Shown here one piece after another: positions 19,258-27,866 of a stretch of DNA of 64,000 bases. The notes under the pieces are model-generated. The model made no database searches. It saw only the letters and a program-made list of their open reading frames with translations, and was not told the DNA's origin. The position numbers and the translations under genes are program-made. How positions within the stretch are numbered: the first letter of the stretch is position 1; each line of letters opens with the position of its first letter. Source of the stretch: Tropicimonas sediminicola (lineage in GTDB: Bacteria > Pseudomonadota > Alphaproteobacteria > Rhodobacterales > Rhodobacteraceae). Location: the NCBI RefSeq assembly GCF_900188335.1, contig NZ_FZOY01000004.1:62001-126000 (forward strand), given 5' to 3'.

Positions 19258-20169
19258 GCGCACGACACGGAGCGCGGCCGCAACGACGGAGATCTCGAAA
19301 CGGCGATCGACCATCGGCTCGCCGTCCAGATTGAGGTGGAAGTCCTGGTCCGTCTCGAGCACCAGATGCTCGAAGGTGCGATAGACCACCGCCTCGTTTT
19401 CAGGGTTGGTGGGATCCATCAATTCCCGCATGAGAAAGCCCGGAGCCCCCTGCCAGTCGTGGCTGACGATAGACAGGTCAAGGACACCATCATCCAGTTC
19501 CGCCTCGGGCGCGACGTCGAACCCGCCGCCGGCAAAGCGCCCGTTTCCGATGGCCGCGAAGGCAAGGGAGACCACCCGCGCGCCGCCGCCATCCAGCGCG
19601 ATCCGGCAGGTTTGCGAGCGCAGGTCGCCAAGACGCGCCAGCCCGTGCAGCGTATAGGCCAGGCCGCCGAGCACGCTCTTCATGTCCCGCGGCGTGGTCG
19701 CCGTGACCATGGCGCCGAACCCGCCGGACGCGACGTTGATGAAGTGCCGCCCGTTCACGCGGCCAAGGTCGGTCGGACGCGTCTTGCCCATCAGCGCCTG
19801 CAGCAGCGCGGCGTCGCGGTCTCGCAGCGGCAGGCCGCAACCGCGGGCGAAGTCGTTCGCCGTGCCGAGAGGAACGAGGCCAAGCTCGACCTCCTTGCCG
19901 GCCTTGAGCTTCCAGATCGCGTTGACCACGGAGTTCAGAGTGCCGTCCCCCCCCAGGGCCACCACCCGGCGACAGCCGCGGTCGATCTCGCGGCCGAGAT
20001 CCTTGCGCATCTGCTTCTGGGACCAGGGGATCCGGACATCAAGATCATGGTCGGCCTTGAGCGCCTTGATGGCCGCCCTCAGATCGTCGTTCGCCGCGGC
20101 TTTCCGCGTGAGGATCAGAAGGTTTTTCGCTGCCATATCCGGCCCCGCGCTGTCTTTGGCGATCTGCAT
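19255..20169 (-). CDS. YegS/DAGK family lipid kinase
   Basis: 304 aa. The diacylglycerol-kinase catalytic domain is shown by VVALGGDGTLNSVVNAI and VPLGTANDFARGCGLPL near the N-terminus, and the C-terminal beta domain by NGRFAGGGFDVAPEAELDDG and HLNLDGEPM. It phosphorylates a lipid such as diacylglycerol or phosphatidylglycerol with ATP. ATG 20169 is used; MAAKN at 20136 is an alternative start closer to the family's usual N-terminus. The next gene cluster starts about 430 bases upstream on the other strand. Confidence 0.88.
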   Translation of the reverse strand: MQIAKDSAGPDMAAKNLLILTRKAAANDDLRAAIKALKADHDLDVRIPWSQKQMRKDLGREIDRGCRRVVALGGDGTLNSVVNAIWKLKAGKEVELGLVPLGTANDFARGCGLPLRDRDAALLQALMGKTRPTDLGRVNGRHFINVASGGFGAMVTATTPRDMKSVLGGLAYTLHGLARLGDLRSQTCRIALDGGGARVVSLAFAAIGNGRFAGGGFDVAPEAELDDGVLDLSIVSHDWQGAPGFLMRELMDPTNPENEAVVYRTFEHLVLETDQDFHLNLDGEPMVDRRFEISVVAAALRVVR

Positions 20170-20604
20170 GATCCGCCATCGTTCGGCGGAAGTGTCACCT
20201 TTTGGCGAGGCATTTCAAGGCACAACACGTCGCGGCGACCGCCTTCGCCGAGGCCGGCCGAAACCCCGGCATTCGCGATTCGCGGCGCCCATGGCGACAT
20301 GCGGATCCGTACACACGGCCCGGGATGACGGCGACGGCGTGGTGCAGCAGGGCCACACCAAGGCACTTCGCGGTCATGCACGAAGCGTGCACAATCCAGC
20401 GATCAGCGTGCGACTTCGCGACAAATCCCGGCATGTTTCGTCTTCCCCTGCGTCCAGACCGGCCAGGTCTTGCCGACTTGCGGCATCCATGGGAAACAGG
20501 GTCACACGGAATTGGCGCTGCAGCGCAGAGGGCCTTGTTTCGAAAACCTTTGAACGCTAGTTTGGCGCCAACACTCTTGGATTTTGTGAATAGGTCGATA
20601 GGAC
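20170..20604. other. Intergenic region upstream of the envelope island (435 bases)
   Basis: No convincing ORF. It contains an inverted repeat TGCACG-AAG-CGTGCA at 20377-20391 and, nearer the next gene, the palindrome TTGGCGCCAA (about 20563-20572) in a T-rich stretch. These are candidate operator or promoter elements for the divergent lipid kinase and the 20605 cassette; no consensus promoter could be fixed. Confidence 0.4.
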
Positions 20605-20844
20605 ATGTCTGGCGATTTCGAAGAACGGAAAGACGCTTCGGTTGAAGCCGGAGACACGGCGGATCTCGGGCGCCGCGCGGCGCTGTCGAAGATCGGCCTG
20701 CTGGCCGGGGCGGCGCCTGCAGTTGTTATGCTGCTGACGCCGTCGGAATCCCGTGCGGAATGGCGCGGCGGTTCCTGCGTGGACTGGACCTGCCCCGATG
20801 TTGGCGATCCGGACTCGGTCCAGCAGAGCGGCCCCCAGCTGTGA
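20605..20844 (+). CDS. Small peptide with hydrophobic Tat-like leader, first gene of the HprK/NTase cassette
   Basis: 79 aa. The acidic N-terminus (MSGDFEERKDASVEAGDTAD) is followed by an RR-containing hydrophobic stretch (LGRRAALSKIGLLAGAAPAV then VMLL) and a probable cleavage region ending SRAE. The short C-terminus includes CVDWTCPDVGDPDS with two Cys. I recognise no named family; similar RR-leader peptides occur beside HprK-related kinase systems as I recall. It lies 16 bases before the nucleotidyltransferase gene in an evident operon. It could be the substrate of the following enzymes. This is inference. Confidence 0.6.
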   Translation: MSGDFEERKDASVEAGDTADLGRRAALSKIGLLAGAAPAVVMLLTPSESRAEWRGGSCVDWTCPDVGDPDSVQQSGPQL

Positions 20845-20860
20845 CACCCAACGGAGCTTG

Positions 20861-21934
20861 ATGAAGGATTACCTTCGAACCCAAGCTGCACTCGGCCACC
20901 GTATTGCAGGCCGCACCGGCCCCCCGATCGAAACGGACGATCCTCGCCTGATAGGACTGACGGGGGTTTTGCTGCCGTCGATCTGGCCTAGCCTGACCGA
21001 GACCGAGCGCGCGCATCGATCCGACACCGTGGAAGGGCTGGAACTCGCGTACGCGCTCAACTGCGAGCGCAACGCCGCCATTCTCTCTCAGATCGAAGCC
21101 GTGACGCGGGCGCTCAACACGGCAGGCGCGGTGCCGGTGCTGCTCAAGGGCGCGGCGCAACTGGTCGGCGAGCTCTGGCCGGACCGGGGCGCGCGGCTGC
21201 TGGGCGACATCGACATCCTTGTGCCGGCAGAGAAGCTCGAGGCCGCCTTCGAGGCGCTCGAAGCCCTCGCCGGGCTCGGCCCGCAGGACAGTGGCGACAG
21301 CGAGCTGACTAACCGGCACAAACATGCGCTGCCAGTGCAGGGCGCGGGCGGCACGGCGCCGGTGGAGCTGCATCATTCCCTGTTCCGCGAAGCCCTGCGC
21401 AAGTTCGCGCCGGCGGAGGAGATCATTGCCCGCGCTACCCCGGTGGCGGTCGGACAGGGCAAGGCCCTGGTGCCCAGCCCGACAGACCAGGTGTTGATCG
21501 CGATGCTGCACGGGCCGCTTGGTGGCGGCGGCTACCTCGCGCCGCTGGTACAGATGCGGGACCTGCTCGACATCAACTTCCTTTCGAAGCGTCATGGCAC
21601 GTCCATCGACTGGCGCTCGATCGAGGCGCATCTGGTGAAACATGGCCGTGGGGAGCTGGTCGAGATCACCGGTTCGTGCCTCGAGGAATTCACCGGGATG
21701 CCCACGCCCTTCTCCCCCATGGGGCGGCTGGCCCGGCTCGACGCCGCCCGCTGGCGCTGGCAGCTCGACCGGCGCTGGACGCAGCGGCTCGGCGCCTTCG
21801 CGAACCTGTCGCAGGAAGCGGTGAGCAGTCTGGCCGCCGGCGGTGAACCCCGCCGACGGGCGTTGCGTTACCTTGTCCAGCCGGAAACCTACCGCCGGGC
21901 CTATCGGCGCTACATCCTCGGAGAGGCACGCTAG
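20861..21934 (+). CDS. Nucleotidyltransferase family protein (NTP_transf_5-like)
   Basis: 357 aa. The pattern VPVLLKGAAQLVGELWPDRG then ARLLGDIDILVP is the nucleotidyltransferase signature of the PF14907-type family, with the metal-binding DxD in GDIDILV. A later HKHALPV...VELHHSLF segment is also typical. The predicted reaction is transfer of a nucleotide to an unknown acceptor. ATG 20861 has GGAG upstream. The gene lies between the small peptide gene and the PqqD-HprK fusion, with gaps of 16 and 2 bases. Members of this family commonly sit next to HprK-like kinases, including in some peptide and polysaccharide loci. Confidence 0.78.
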   Translation: MKDYLRTQAALGHRIAGRTGPPIETDDPRLIGLTGVLLPSIWPSLTETERAHRSDTVEGLELAYALNCERNAAILSQIEAVTRALNTAGAVPVLLKGAAQLVGELWPDRGARLLGDIDILVPAEKLEAAFEALEALAGLGPQDSGDSELTNRHKHALPVQGAGGTAPVELHHSLFREALRKFAPAEEIIARATPVAVGQGKALVPSPTDQVLIAMLHGPLGGGGYLAPLVQMRDLLDINFLSKRHGTSIDWRSIEAHLVKHGRGELVEITGSCLEEFTGMPTPFSPMGRLARLDAARWRWQLDRRWTQRLGAFANLSQEAVSSLAAGGEPRRRALRYLVQPETYRRAYRRYILGEAR

Positions 21935-21936
21935 TC

Positions 21937-23100
21937 ATGCCGGGAGAGGATCTGTCGGCCTGCCGGCACTGGCGCAAGAGCCTGCCTATCGAGGACGGCA
22001 TAATCGGGCTCTACCCGGCGTTGAATGCGGTGGTCGGCCTCAACCCCGCAGCCGCCGCGATCTGGGACGCCCTGATCGACACCGCCGACCGGGAGCGCGC
22101 CGCGCGGGCCTATGCCGACGCCGTGCCTGCGCGGCGGGAACAAGCCGCGGAAGACGTGGCGCTCTGCATCGATCTTTGGCAGCGTCAGGGGCTGACTGCT
22201 CAGCCCAGCCCCTCCAACCGTTCGGACACACCCCCAAACGGCGTCACCGGCCGCGAGACCTGGGCCCTGTCGCGGACCGTCCGCCTCGCCGGCCGGCCGG
22301 TCGGGATCGGCGTGGAGGACCGCCAGCTCGCAGCGGCGATCGCCGACCTGACGGTCGATTTCCCGGTCACGAACGCCACGCCAGACGTTCGCCTTCAGGC
22401 GGTCGGCCCCGAGGGCGGCTGGCGGATCTGCCTCGACGGCGCGTTTCACCGCCCGGCACAGGACATGGTGGAGGCGCGCGGGATCGTCGTGGCCGAGATC
22501 ATCCGGTTGATGTCCGACACTGCATGGACGGCCGTGCTGCACGCCTCCGTCCTCACCCGGAATGGACGGACATTGCTGCTGACCGGCCGGAGCGGTTCCG
22601 GCAAGTCGACCCTGTCGGCGGAACTGGTCTCCCGCGGCTGGCAACTGGTGGCCGAGGATTGCGGCGCCTTCGACAGCGGCATGAAGGCCACCCCGATGCC
22701 TTTCGCCTTCAGCTTCAAATCAGGCGCCTGGTCTCTGCTTCAGCCGGCCTTTCCCGGCCTCGCAAGCGCCAGGACACACCGGATCGGCCTGCGGGACGTG
22801 CGCTATCACTCCCTGCCCGCCGAGGCGCGCGCCACGGCGCCGGTGCGCCCGGACGTGATCCTCGACATCCGGTTTCGCCCCGACCTGCCGCCTCAGGACC
22901 ACGCCACGCGACGCCTGTCTCCGATCGAGACGATGCAACTCTTTTTCAACGACGAGAGCTATATCGACTTCGCGGCGGATACCGGCGACAGCTTCCTGTC
23001 CTTCGCGACGACGACCCCGGCGTTTGCGTTGCACTATGGCAGCAGCGGGGCCGCTCACGCCGCTGTGACGGATTGCTTGCGGCATCTGCCGGCCGAATAG
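21937..23100 (+). CDS. PqqD-like domain fused to HprK-like P-loop kinase
   Basis: 387 aa. Residues about 22-85 resemble PqqD peptide chaperones (YPALNAVVGLNPAAAAIWDAL). Residues about 195-387 resemble the HPr kinase/phosphorylase core: Walker A at 217-225 (GRSGSGKST), then SAELVSRGWQLVAEDCGAF, where HprK has its acidic base, and a C-terminal half typical of HprK-related kinase A. PqqD domains bind leader peptides of ribosomally made peptides. HprK-type kinases phosphorylate serine in proteins or peptides. In known HprK-related systems these are often separate genes; here they form one polypeptide. The likely substrate is the 79-aa peptide or another local protein; not proven. Confidence 0.75.
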   Translation: MPGEDLSACRHWRKSLPIEDGIIGLYPALNAVVGLNPAAAAIWDALIDTADRERAARAYADAVPARREQAAEDVALCIDLWQRQGLTAQPSPSNRSDTPPNGVTGRETWALSRTVRLAGRPVGIGVEDRQLAAAIADLTVDFPVTNATPDVRLQAVGPEGGWRICLDGAFHRPAQDMVEARGIVVAEIIRLMSDTAWTAVLHASVLTRNGRTLLLTGRSGSGKSTLSAELVSRGWQLVAEDCGAFDSGMKATPMPFAFSFKSGAWSLLQPAFPGLASARTHRIGLRDVRYHSLPAEARATAPVRPDVILDIRFRPDLPPQDHATRRLSPIETMQLFFNDESYIDFAADTGDSFLSFATTTPAFALHYGSSGAAHAAVTDCLRHLPAE

Positions 23101-23253
23101 TCTAATGTGGAATAGTTACTTACGTGGTCGTCTTCCTTTTCTCCTTACCCCTGCGCGCGACCGCAAGGCGCCGCCGCCCCTGCGTCGTGTCGGTGCCCCC
23201 TCGCAACCACGGGGAACCGATGTTACTGACAACCGAAGCCCTTGCGAGCCGAT

Positions 23254-25533
23254 ATGCTTGACATGACAAAATCCAATTCGCGTCCGGAACAGCATTATTC
23301 GTCCCAGGTCGTGGAAGATGATGATGACGTCATCGATCTGCGCGCGATCTTCGGGACGCTCTGGCGCGGAAAGTGGATCATCTTTGTCTGCGCGCTGATC
23401 GGCGCGGTGATGGGCTACCTGTCCGCCTCGCAGATCGAGCCGCGCTACCGCGCCACGGCCAAGCTGCTGATCGGCATCCCGACGGCCGACGTCCTCCAGA
23501 ACCAGGGGGTCATGGTGCAGGCGAATTTCGGCGACACCACGCTGCCGACCCATTCGGAGATCCTGCGCTCCACCAAGCTGATCGAGCGGGTGATCGACAA
23601 CCTCGACCTGTCAAACCATCCGGAATACCGCCCGCGCGCCAAGGAAGAGATCGAGACGCATTGGTGGCAATGGCGCCCCTCGATGCCGCTGGCGGTGACC
23701 GAATGGATGATGGACGTGGGCCTGAAGGCGCCTCCGGGCCCGCCGCTGCCGACGGACGAGATCGAACGCCGCCGGCACCTGGCGCTGATCAGCCGCGTCG
23801 AATCCGGCATCTCGCTCGCACCGGTTCCGGAAAGCCGGGTGATCTCCGTTTCCTTCACTTCGGGCAACCCGCGCCTCTCGGCGATGGTGGCCAACGAGAT
23901 CACCGAGCAATACCTCGTCGACCAGCTGGAAGGGAAACTGGAGACCACGCGTTCCGCCGCGACCTGGCTCACCGACCGGGTGGAGCAGCTCAAGAACCGC
24001 GTGCAGGAAGCCGAGAGCGCTGTCGAGGATGCGCGTGCCCGTCTGTCCACGGACACGGGCCAGAGCGTCGAGGTCACGCAGCAGCAGCTCCAGGCCCTGA
24101 ACGCCTCGCTGGCGGTGACGCGCAATGAGCTTTCCGCCAAGGAGGCCCAGTTCCAGCGCCTGTCCCAGGCCGTCGCGGAAGGGCGCGACCTCGGCGCGCT
24201 CACCGAGTTCCGCTCCTCTCCCATCGTCGCCGGCTTCCGTGCCGAGGAAAGCGACCTGATGGCGAACCTGACGACGCTGCGGTCCACGGTGCCGGAAGGC
24301 CACCCCGCGATCGCGCGGGTCCAGGCCCAGATCGAAGAGGTGCAGCGCAACATCCGCGCCGAGGCCGATCGCATCATCCAGGCCATCGAGGTCGATATCG
24401 AGGCGATGCGGGCGACCGCGCAGACGCTGTCGATGGAGGTCCGGGAGCTCGAGGACAAGTCCGCCGAACAGGCCCGCAGCGAAGTCCAGATCCGCCAGCT
24501 CGAACGGGAGGCCGAAGCCAGCCGCGTGCTCTATGAGAACCTGCTGTCGCGGCTGCAGGAAACCGCGGCCGAGGAGAGCCTGCAGACGGTCGACGCCAGG
24601 GTGCTGTCGCCCGCCGAGGTGCCGCTCGGGCCGCTGACGACCGCCGCCAAGCGCACGCAGATGCTCTCGCTCATCGTCGGCTTGATGGCCGGCGTCGGCA
24701 TCGTGTTCCTGCTCGACCGCCTGAACAACACCTTCCGCTCGCCGCAACAGCTCGAGCAGATGGTCGGGCAGAACGTGCTGGCGACGGTTCCGCTCGCCGG
24801 CAGCCGAATGAAACGCCACGACGTGATCAGCCTGCTGCGGGAGAAGCCGAACTCCTCGCTCGCCGAGTCGATCCGCAACCTGCGCACCTCGATCCTGTTC
24901 TCGAATGTCGACAAGCCGCCGAAGGTGATCATGTTCACCTCCTCCGTGCCGCGCGAGGGCAAGTCGACCACCTCGATGCTGATGGCCCTGACCAGCCGCC
25001 AGATGGGCAAGTCCGCGATCATCGTGGATTGCGACCTGCGGATGCCTGCCCTCAGCAAGGTGCTGAACATCAAGGACGACGAGCACGGCCTGCTCTCGGT
25101 GATCGACGGCACCGCCACGCTCGAAGAGGCGGTGTACAAGGAGCCGAACACCGGGCTGCACGTTCTGATGACCAAGTCGTCGGAGCGCAACGCCAACATC
25201 AATGCCGCCGACGTGCTGTCCTCGCACCGGTTCGAGCACCTGGTGAAACACCTGTCGCAGAGCTACGACCTCGTGGTTCTCGACACGCCGCCGACGCTGG
25301 TCGTCACCGATTCCCGGATCGTCGCCTCGATGGCGGATGCGATCGTCTTTGCCGTCCGCTGGGACAGCACGCCCCGCGCGGCCGTGTTGGAAGGTGTCCG
25401 GGAACTGACGTCGCTCGACATCAAGCTGACCGGCGTCGTGATGACGATGGTCAACGAGACCAAGGCGGCGCGGTATTCCTATGATGGCTACGGCTATTAC
25501 AAGGGCCGCTACCGCGACTACTACGAGACCTGA
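23254..25533 (+). CDS. Polysaccharide co-polymerase / tyrosine autokinase (Wzc/ExoP type)
   Basis: 759 aa. An N-terminal Wzz domain with a transmembrane helix (residues about 41-58) is followed by a long periplasmic coiled coil, a second helix (about 470-490) and a cytoplasmic BY-kinase. Kinase motifs are Walker A SSVPREGKSTTS (about 565), Walker A' IIVDCDLRMP (about 588) and Walker B LVVLDTPP (about 672). The C-terminal Tyr cluster YSYDGYGYYKGRYRDYYET has eight tyrosines. It controls chain length and export of a capsule or exopolysaccharide. ATG 23254 or 23263 could be the start. The partner Wza-like channel is about 27 kb away. Confidence 0.92.
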   Translation: MLDMTKSNSRPEQHYSSQVVEDDDDVIDLRAIFGTLWRGKWIIFVCALIGAVMGYLSASQIEPRYRATAKLLIGIPTADVLQNQGVMVQANFGDTTLPTHSEILRSTKLIERVIDNLDLSNHPEYRPRAKEEIETHWWQWRPSMPLAVTEWMMDVGLKAPPGPPLPTDEIERRRHLALISRVESGISLAPVPESRVISVSFTSGNPRLSAMVANEITEQYLVDQLEGKLETTRSAATWLTDRVEQLKNRVQEAESAVEDARARLSTDTGQSVEVTQQQLQALNASLAVTRNELSAKEAQFQRLSQAVAEGRDLGALTEFRSSPIVAGFRAEESDLMANLTTLRSTVPEGHPAIARVQAQIEEVQRNIRAEADRIIQAIEVDIEAMRATAQTLSMEVRELEDKSAEQARSEVQIRQLEREAEASRVLYENLLSRLQETAAEESLQTVDARVLSPAEVPLGPLTTAAKRTQMLSLIVGLMAGVGIVFLLDRLNNTFRSPQQLEQMVGQNVLATVPLAGSRMKRHDVISLLREKPNSSLAESIRNLRTSILFSNVDKPPKVIMFTSSVPREGKSTTSMLMALTSRQMGKSAIIVDCDLRMPALSKVLNIKDDEHGLLSVIDGTATLEEAVYKEPNTGLHVLMTKSSERNANINAADVLSSHRFEHLVKHLSQSYDLVVLDTPPTLVVTDSRIVASMADAIVFAVRWDSTPRAAVLEGVRELTSLDIKLTGVVMTMVNETKAARYSYDGYGYYKGRYRDYYET

Positions 25534-25562
25534 CCCGTACAAGGGAGAACACGGAACCACCG

Positions 25563-26330
25563 ATGATCCGCAGCCTGCTGAGCCGAAAACAGAAAAAGAC
25601 CGAAACCGCGCCCCATTATCCGGCGGCGGGAGATCGGCTCTACGTGGTCGGCGACATCCACGGCCGGTTCGACCTCCTGCGGTCGATGATGGCGCGGCTG
25701 GCGGCCGATCACGAGAAGGCCCCGCGCGACGGACGAAAGCCGAAGCTGGTCTTCCTCGGCGACTACATCGACCGCGGCGACCGTTCGCGGGACGTGCTGG
25801 AGGCAATGATGCGGTTCGGTAACGAGCCGATCTTCCTCAAGGGGAACCACGAAGCCGCCCTGCTCGCCTTCCTGGAGGATCCGGAGCGCAACAAGTCCTG
25901 GCTGCGCTTTGGCGGGCTGCAGACCCTCGCGAGCTACCAGATCCGCTTCCCTTCGATGGACGGTCCGCGCCATGAACTGCGCGATACCGCAATCCAGCTG
26001 CGCCAGAAGATGGGCGCGCATGTGGATTTCCTCCGGAATATGCCACTCTCCTACCGCTCGGGCGACGTGGTCTGCGTTCATGCCGGGCTCGACCCGCAGG
26101 ACCCGACGACGACCGACGAGGAAGCGGTGCTCTGGGGGCGCTCGAACTTCGTCGAGACCGGCGGCGTCAACGGCATGCTCGTGGTCCACGGGCATTACGA
26201 CGCCCCCGATCCCGTGGTGACATCGCGCCGGATCTGTCTCGACACCGGCGCCTATTACTCCGGTCGCCTGACCGCCGCGCGCATCGACGAGGACGTCAAG
26301 ATCATCACCGTGGACGTTCTGGATGACTGA
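25563..26330 (+). CDS. Metallophosphoesterase (serine/threonine phosphatase-like)
   Basis: 255 aa. All PPP-type metal-site motifs are present: GDIHGRFD, GDYIDRGDRS, GNHE, VCVHAGLD, and the late VHGHYDAP. The family includes bacterial Ser/Thr phosphatases and symmetric Ap4A hydrolases; the length fits a cytoplasmic phosphatase. It follows the tyrosine autokinase gene by 29 bases and overlaps the VanZ-like gene by 8 bases. An attractive but unproven idea is that it reverses kinase action in this island, including that of the HprK-like enzyme. Confidence 0.85.
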   Translation: MIRSLLSRKQKKTETAPHYPAAGDRLYVVGDIHGRFDLLRSMMARLAADHEKAPRDGRKPKLVFLGDYIDRGDRSRDVLEAMMRFGNEPIFLKGNHEAALLAFLEDPERNKSWLRFGGLQTLASYQIRFPSMDGPRHELRDTAIQLRQKMGAHVDFLRNMPLSYRSGDVVCVHAGLDPQDPTTTDEEAVLWGRSNFVETGGVNGMLVVHGHYDAPDPVVTSRRICLDTGAYYSGRLTAARIDEDVKIITVDVLDD

Positions 26331-26745
26331 ACGGCCGATCGCAGTGGCCGCATCGCCGGCCGATGCGGGCGCACTCACGCGGCTGCTCTGCCTGACGATC
26401 TTCATGCTGGCGCTCGCAGCATCGCTCTGGCTCAGCCTGTCGGACCACCTGCCCCGGATGCTGGTCCGGACAGTGCAGGGCCGACAGGAAATGGCGCATT
26501 TCGGGATGCACACCTTCCTCGCCGCGCTTGCCGCCCTGGCGTTCCCGCGCCGTCCGCTGCGCGTCTTTCTTGGCGTTCTGGCCTTCGCCGTCGCGGTCGA
26601 GCTGGCGCAGACCACCACGCTGACGCGACAGGTCTCTGTCGGGGACCTGGCCGCCAATCTGTGCGGCGCCATCCTCGGCTCCGGTCTCATCTTCGCCGTG
26701 CGCGGCTTCGTTCTGCAGGGTCACGGCAGCCGCCCCGACTGCTAG
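26323..26745 (+). CDS. VanZ-like small membrane protein
   Basis: 140 aa. Four hydrophobic segments are visible: LLCLTIFMLALAASLWLSL, TFLAALAALAF, FLGVLAFAVAVELAQ and LAANLCGAILGSGLIFAV. The motif MAHFGMHTFLAAL plus ELAQ and the late GDLAANLCGAILG match the VanZ-like family, which is common in exopolysaccharide and exosortase loci. Its start lies inside the end of the phosphatase gene (8-base overlap), so the two are translated together. Function unknown. Confidence 0.7.
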   Translation: MTERPIAVAASPADAGALTRLLCLTIFMLALAASLWLSLSDHLPRMLVRTVQGRQEMAHFGMHTFLAALAALAFPRRPLRVFLGVLAFAVAVELAQTTTLTRQVSVGDLAANLCGAILGSGLIFAVRGFVLQGHGSRPDC

Positions 26746-26778
26746 AACGAGAAAGGGCCCCCGCTGGAGGCCCCGTTC
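26745..26778. terminator. Bidirectional hairpin between VanZ-like and VPLPA-CTERM genes
   Basis: GAACG (26745-26749) pairs with CGTTC (26774-26778), and GGGCC (26755-26759) with GGCCC (26769-26773), with an AGAAA bulge on one side. It lies between convergent genes. Confidence 0.5.
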
Positions 26779-26814
26779 ATTCGTATCGCGATGTGATACC
26801 GTTCCCGGTCCGGA

Positions 26815-27609
26815 TCAGGCGACCTTGCGCCGGCGCCGGGCCACGGCAAGCGCCCCGAGACCGCCAATCAGCAGCAGGCCGGACGCCGGGAGCGGGATCG
26901 GCGCGGCCGGGAAGCCCGGGTTCGAACCGACGGTGTAACCGCTGACAAGGTTCTCGCCAACGTTGTTGGTGTTCTGAAGCCAGAAGAGCTCGTAGGCGCC
27001 GCTCACCCAGCCGGTGCCGGAGTTGAGCGTCGACAGGATCGAGTTCGCAAAAGCAACCGCCCCGACTTCACCGGTATCGGAGTAATCCGTCGGCTCGGCG
27101 TAGAAGGTGGTCGTGCCGCTGCTCTCGAAGGCGAGCGTGTAAGGGTTGCCCGAGGTCTCGTAGACCACTTCGTACAGCGCCAGCTGGAAGCCCGAGGAAT
27201 AGATCTCGTTGGTCGTGAAATCGAGCGACATCGGATCGGCGATGTCGAACAGCGCCTGGATCGCGGTTTCCTGCTGATCGGTGAGGTCCACGCCACCGTT
27301 GCTGAACGGCCAGTTGGTGACGGTGTATTGCTGGTTGGCGATCAGGGGCTTCTCGAGATCCAGCGAGAATGCCGTGAAATCGAAGCTCGACGTGTCCGGA
27401 AGCGTGGCGGTCAGCTCGAAGGCGCCTGCCGTGGCCTGGCCCCCGCTGAGGTTCGCGCGCGTCTTGAAGGTGTCCCACTTGTAGTCACCCGGGTAGCCGA
27501 ACGGTCCCGGCGTCCAGGACATGTTGAAGCTGCTCGCAGAAACGGCCGACGCGGCCAAGGCCAATCCACCAGAGATCGTCAAAGTCGTCAGAAATCGTGC
27601 AAACATCAT
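26815..27609 (-). CDS. VPLPA-CTERM sorting domain protein
   Basis: 264 aa. The signal peptide (about residues 1-25, ending AVSASS) leads a beta-rich, aromatic, acidic mature protein. The C-terminus has the tripartite sorting signal of the VPLPA/PEP-CTERM class: the motif IPLPASG, a hydrophobic helix (LLLIGGLGALAVA), and a basic tail RRRRKVA. Such proteins are cleaved and processed by an exosortase at the inner membrane and are linked to extracellular polysaccharide. No exosortase gene is visible in the window. Two adjacent ATGs (27609, 27606) could start it. It lies downstream of the O-antigen-ligase-like gene on the same strand. Confidence 0.88.
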   Translation of the reverse strand: MMFARFLTTLTISGGLALAASAVSASSFNMSWTPGPFGYPGDYKWDTFKTRANLSGGQATAGAFELTATLPDTSSFDFTAFSLDLEKPLIANQQYTVTNWPFSNGGVDLTDQQETAIQALFDIADPMSLDFTTNEIYSSGFQLALYEVVYETSGNPYTLAFESSGTTTFYAEPTDYSDTGEVGAVAFANSILSTLNSGTGWVSGAYELFWLQNTNNVGENLVSGYTVGSNPGFPAAPIPLPASGLLLIGGLGALAVARRRRKVA

Positions 27610-27866
27610 AGTGCCCCAAAAATACCAAAGCGCGGCGCTCGCCCACGACCCAATCCATATTTGGACATCCCGACCAGGTCAAATCTTCATTAACGATTTT
27701 CTCCCCATGTCGTCCAAGTTTCGAGGTTTCCATGGAATGGCGCAAATTCGGCACAGTCGGAGCGCGAACGCCGCAAAGATTGGCAGATGAAAGCCCGGCA
27801 TTTCAGCGCTGTTCCGTCCCGGTCGGCGAATCGGCGGCATGCGATTCTGCGGTCCGGCTGAGGTCG

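Noticed and set aside
20605-23100. Lasso peptide gene cluster
   Set aside because: HprK-like kinase and nucleotidyltransferase occur in some lasso clusters, but no asparagine-synthetase-like cyclase or transglutaminase-like protease is present.
26323-26745. Exosortase candidate for the VPLPA-CTERM protein
   Set aside because: Only 140 aa and four helices; pattern fits VanZ-like proteins, and no exosortase Cys/Arg/His motifs were seen.
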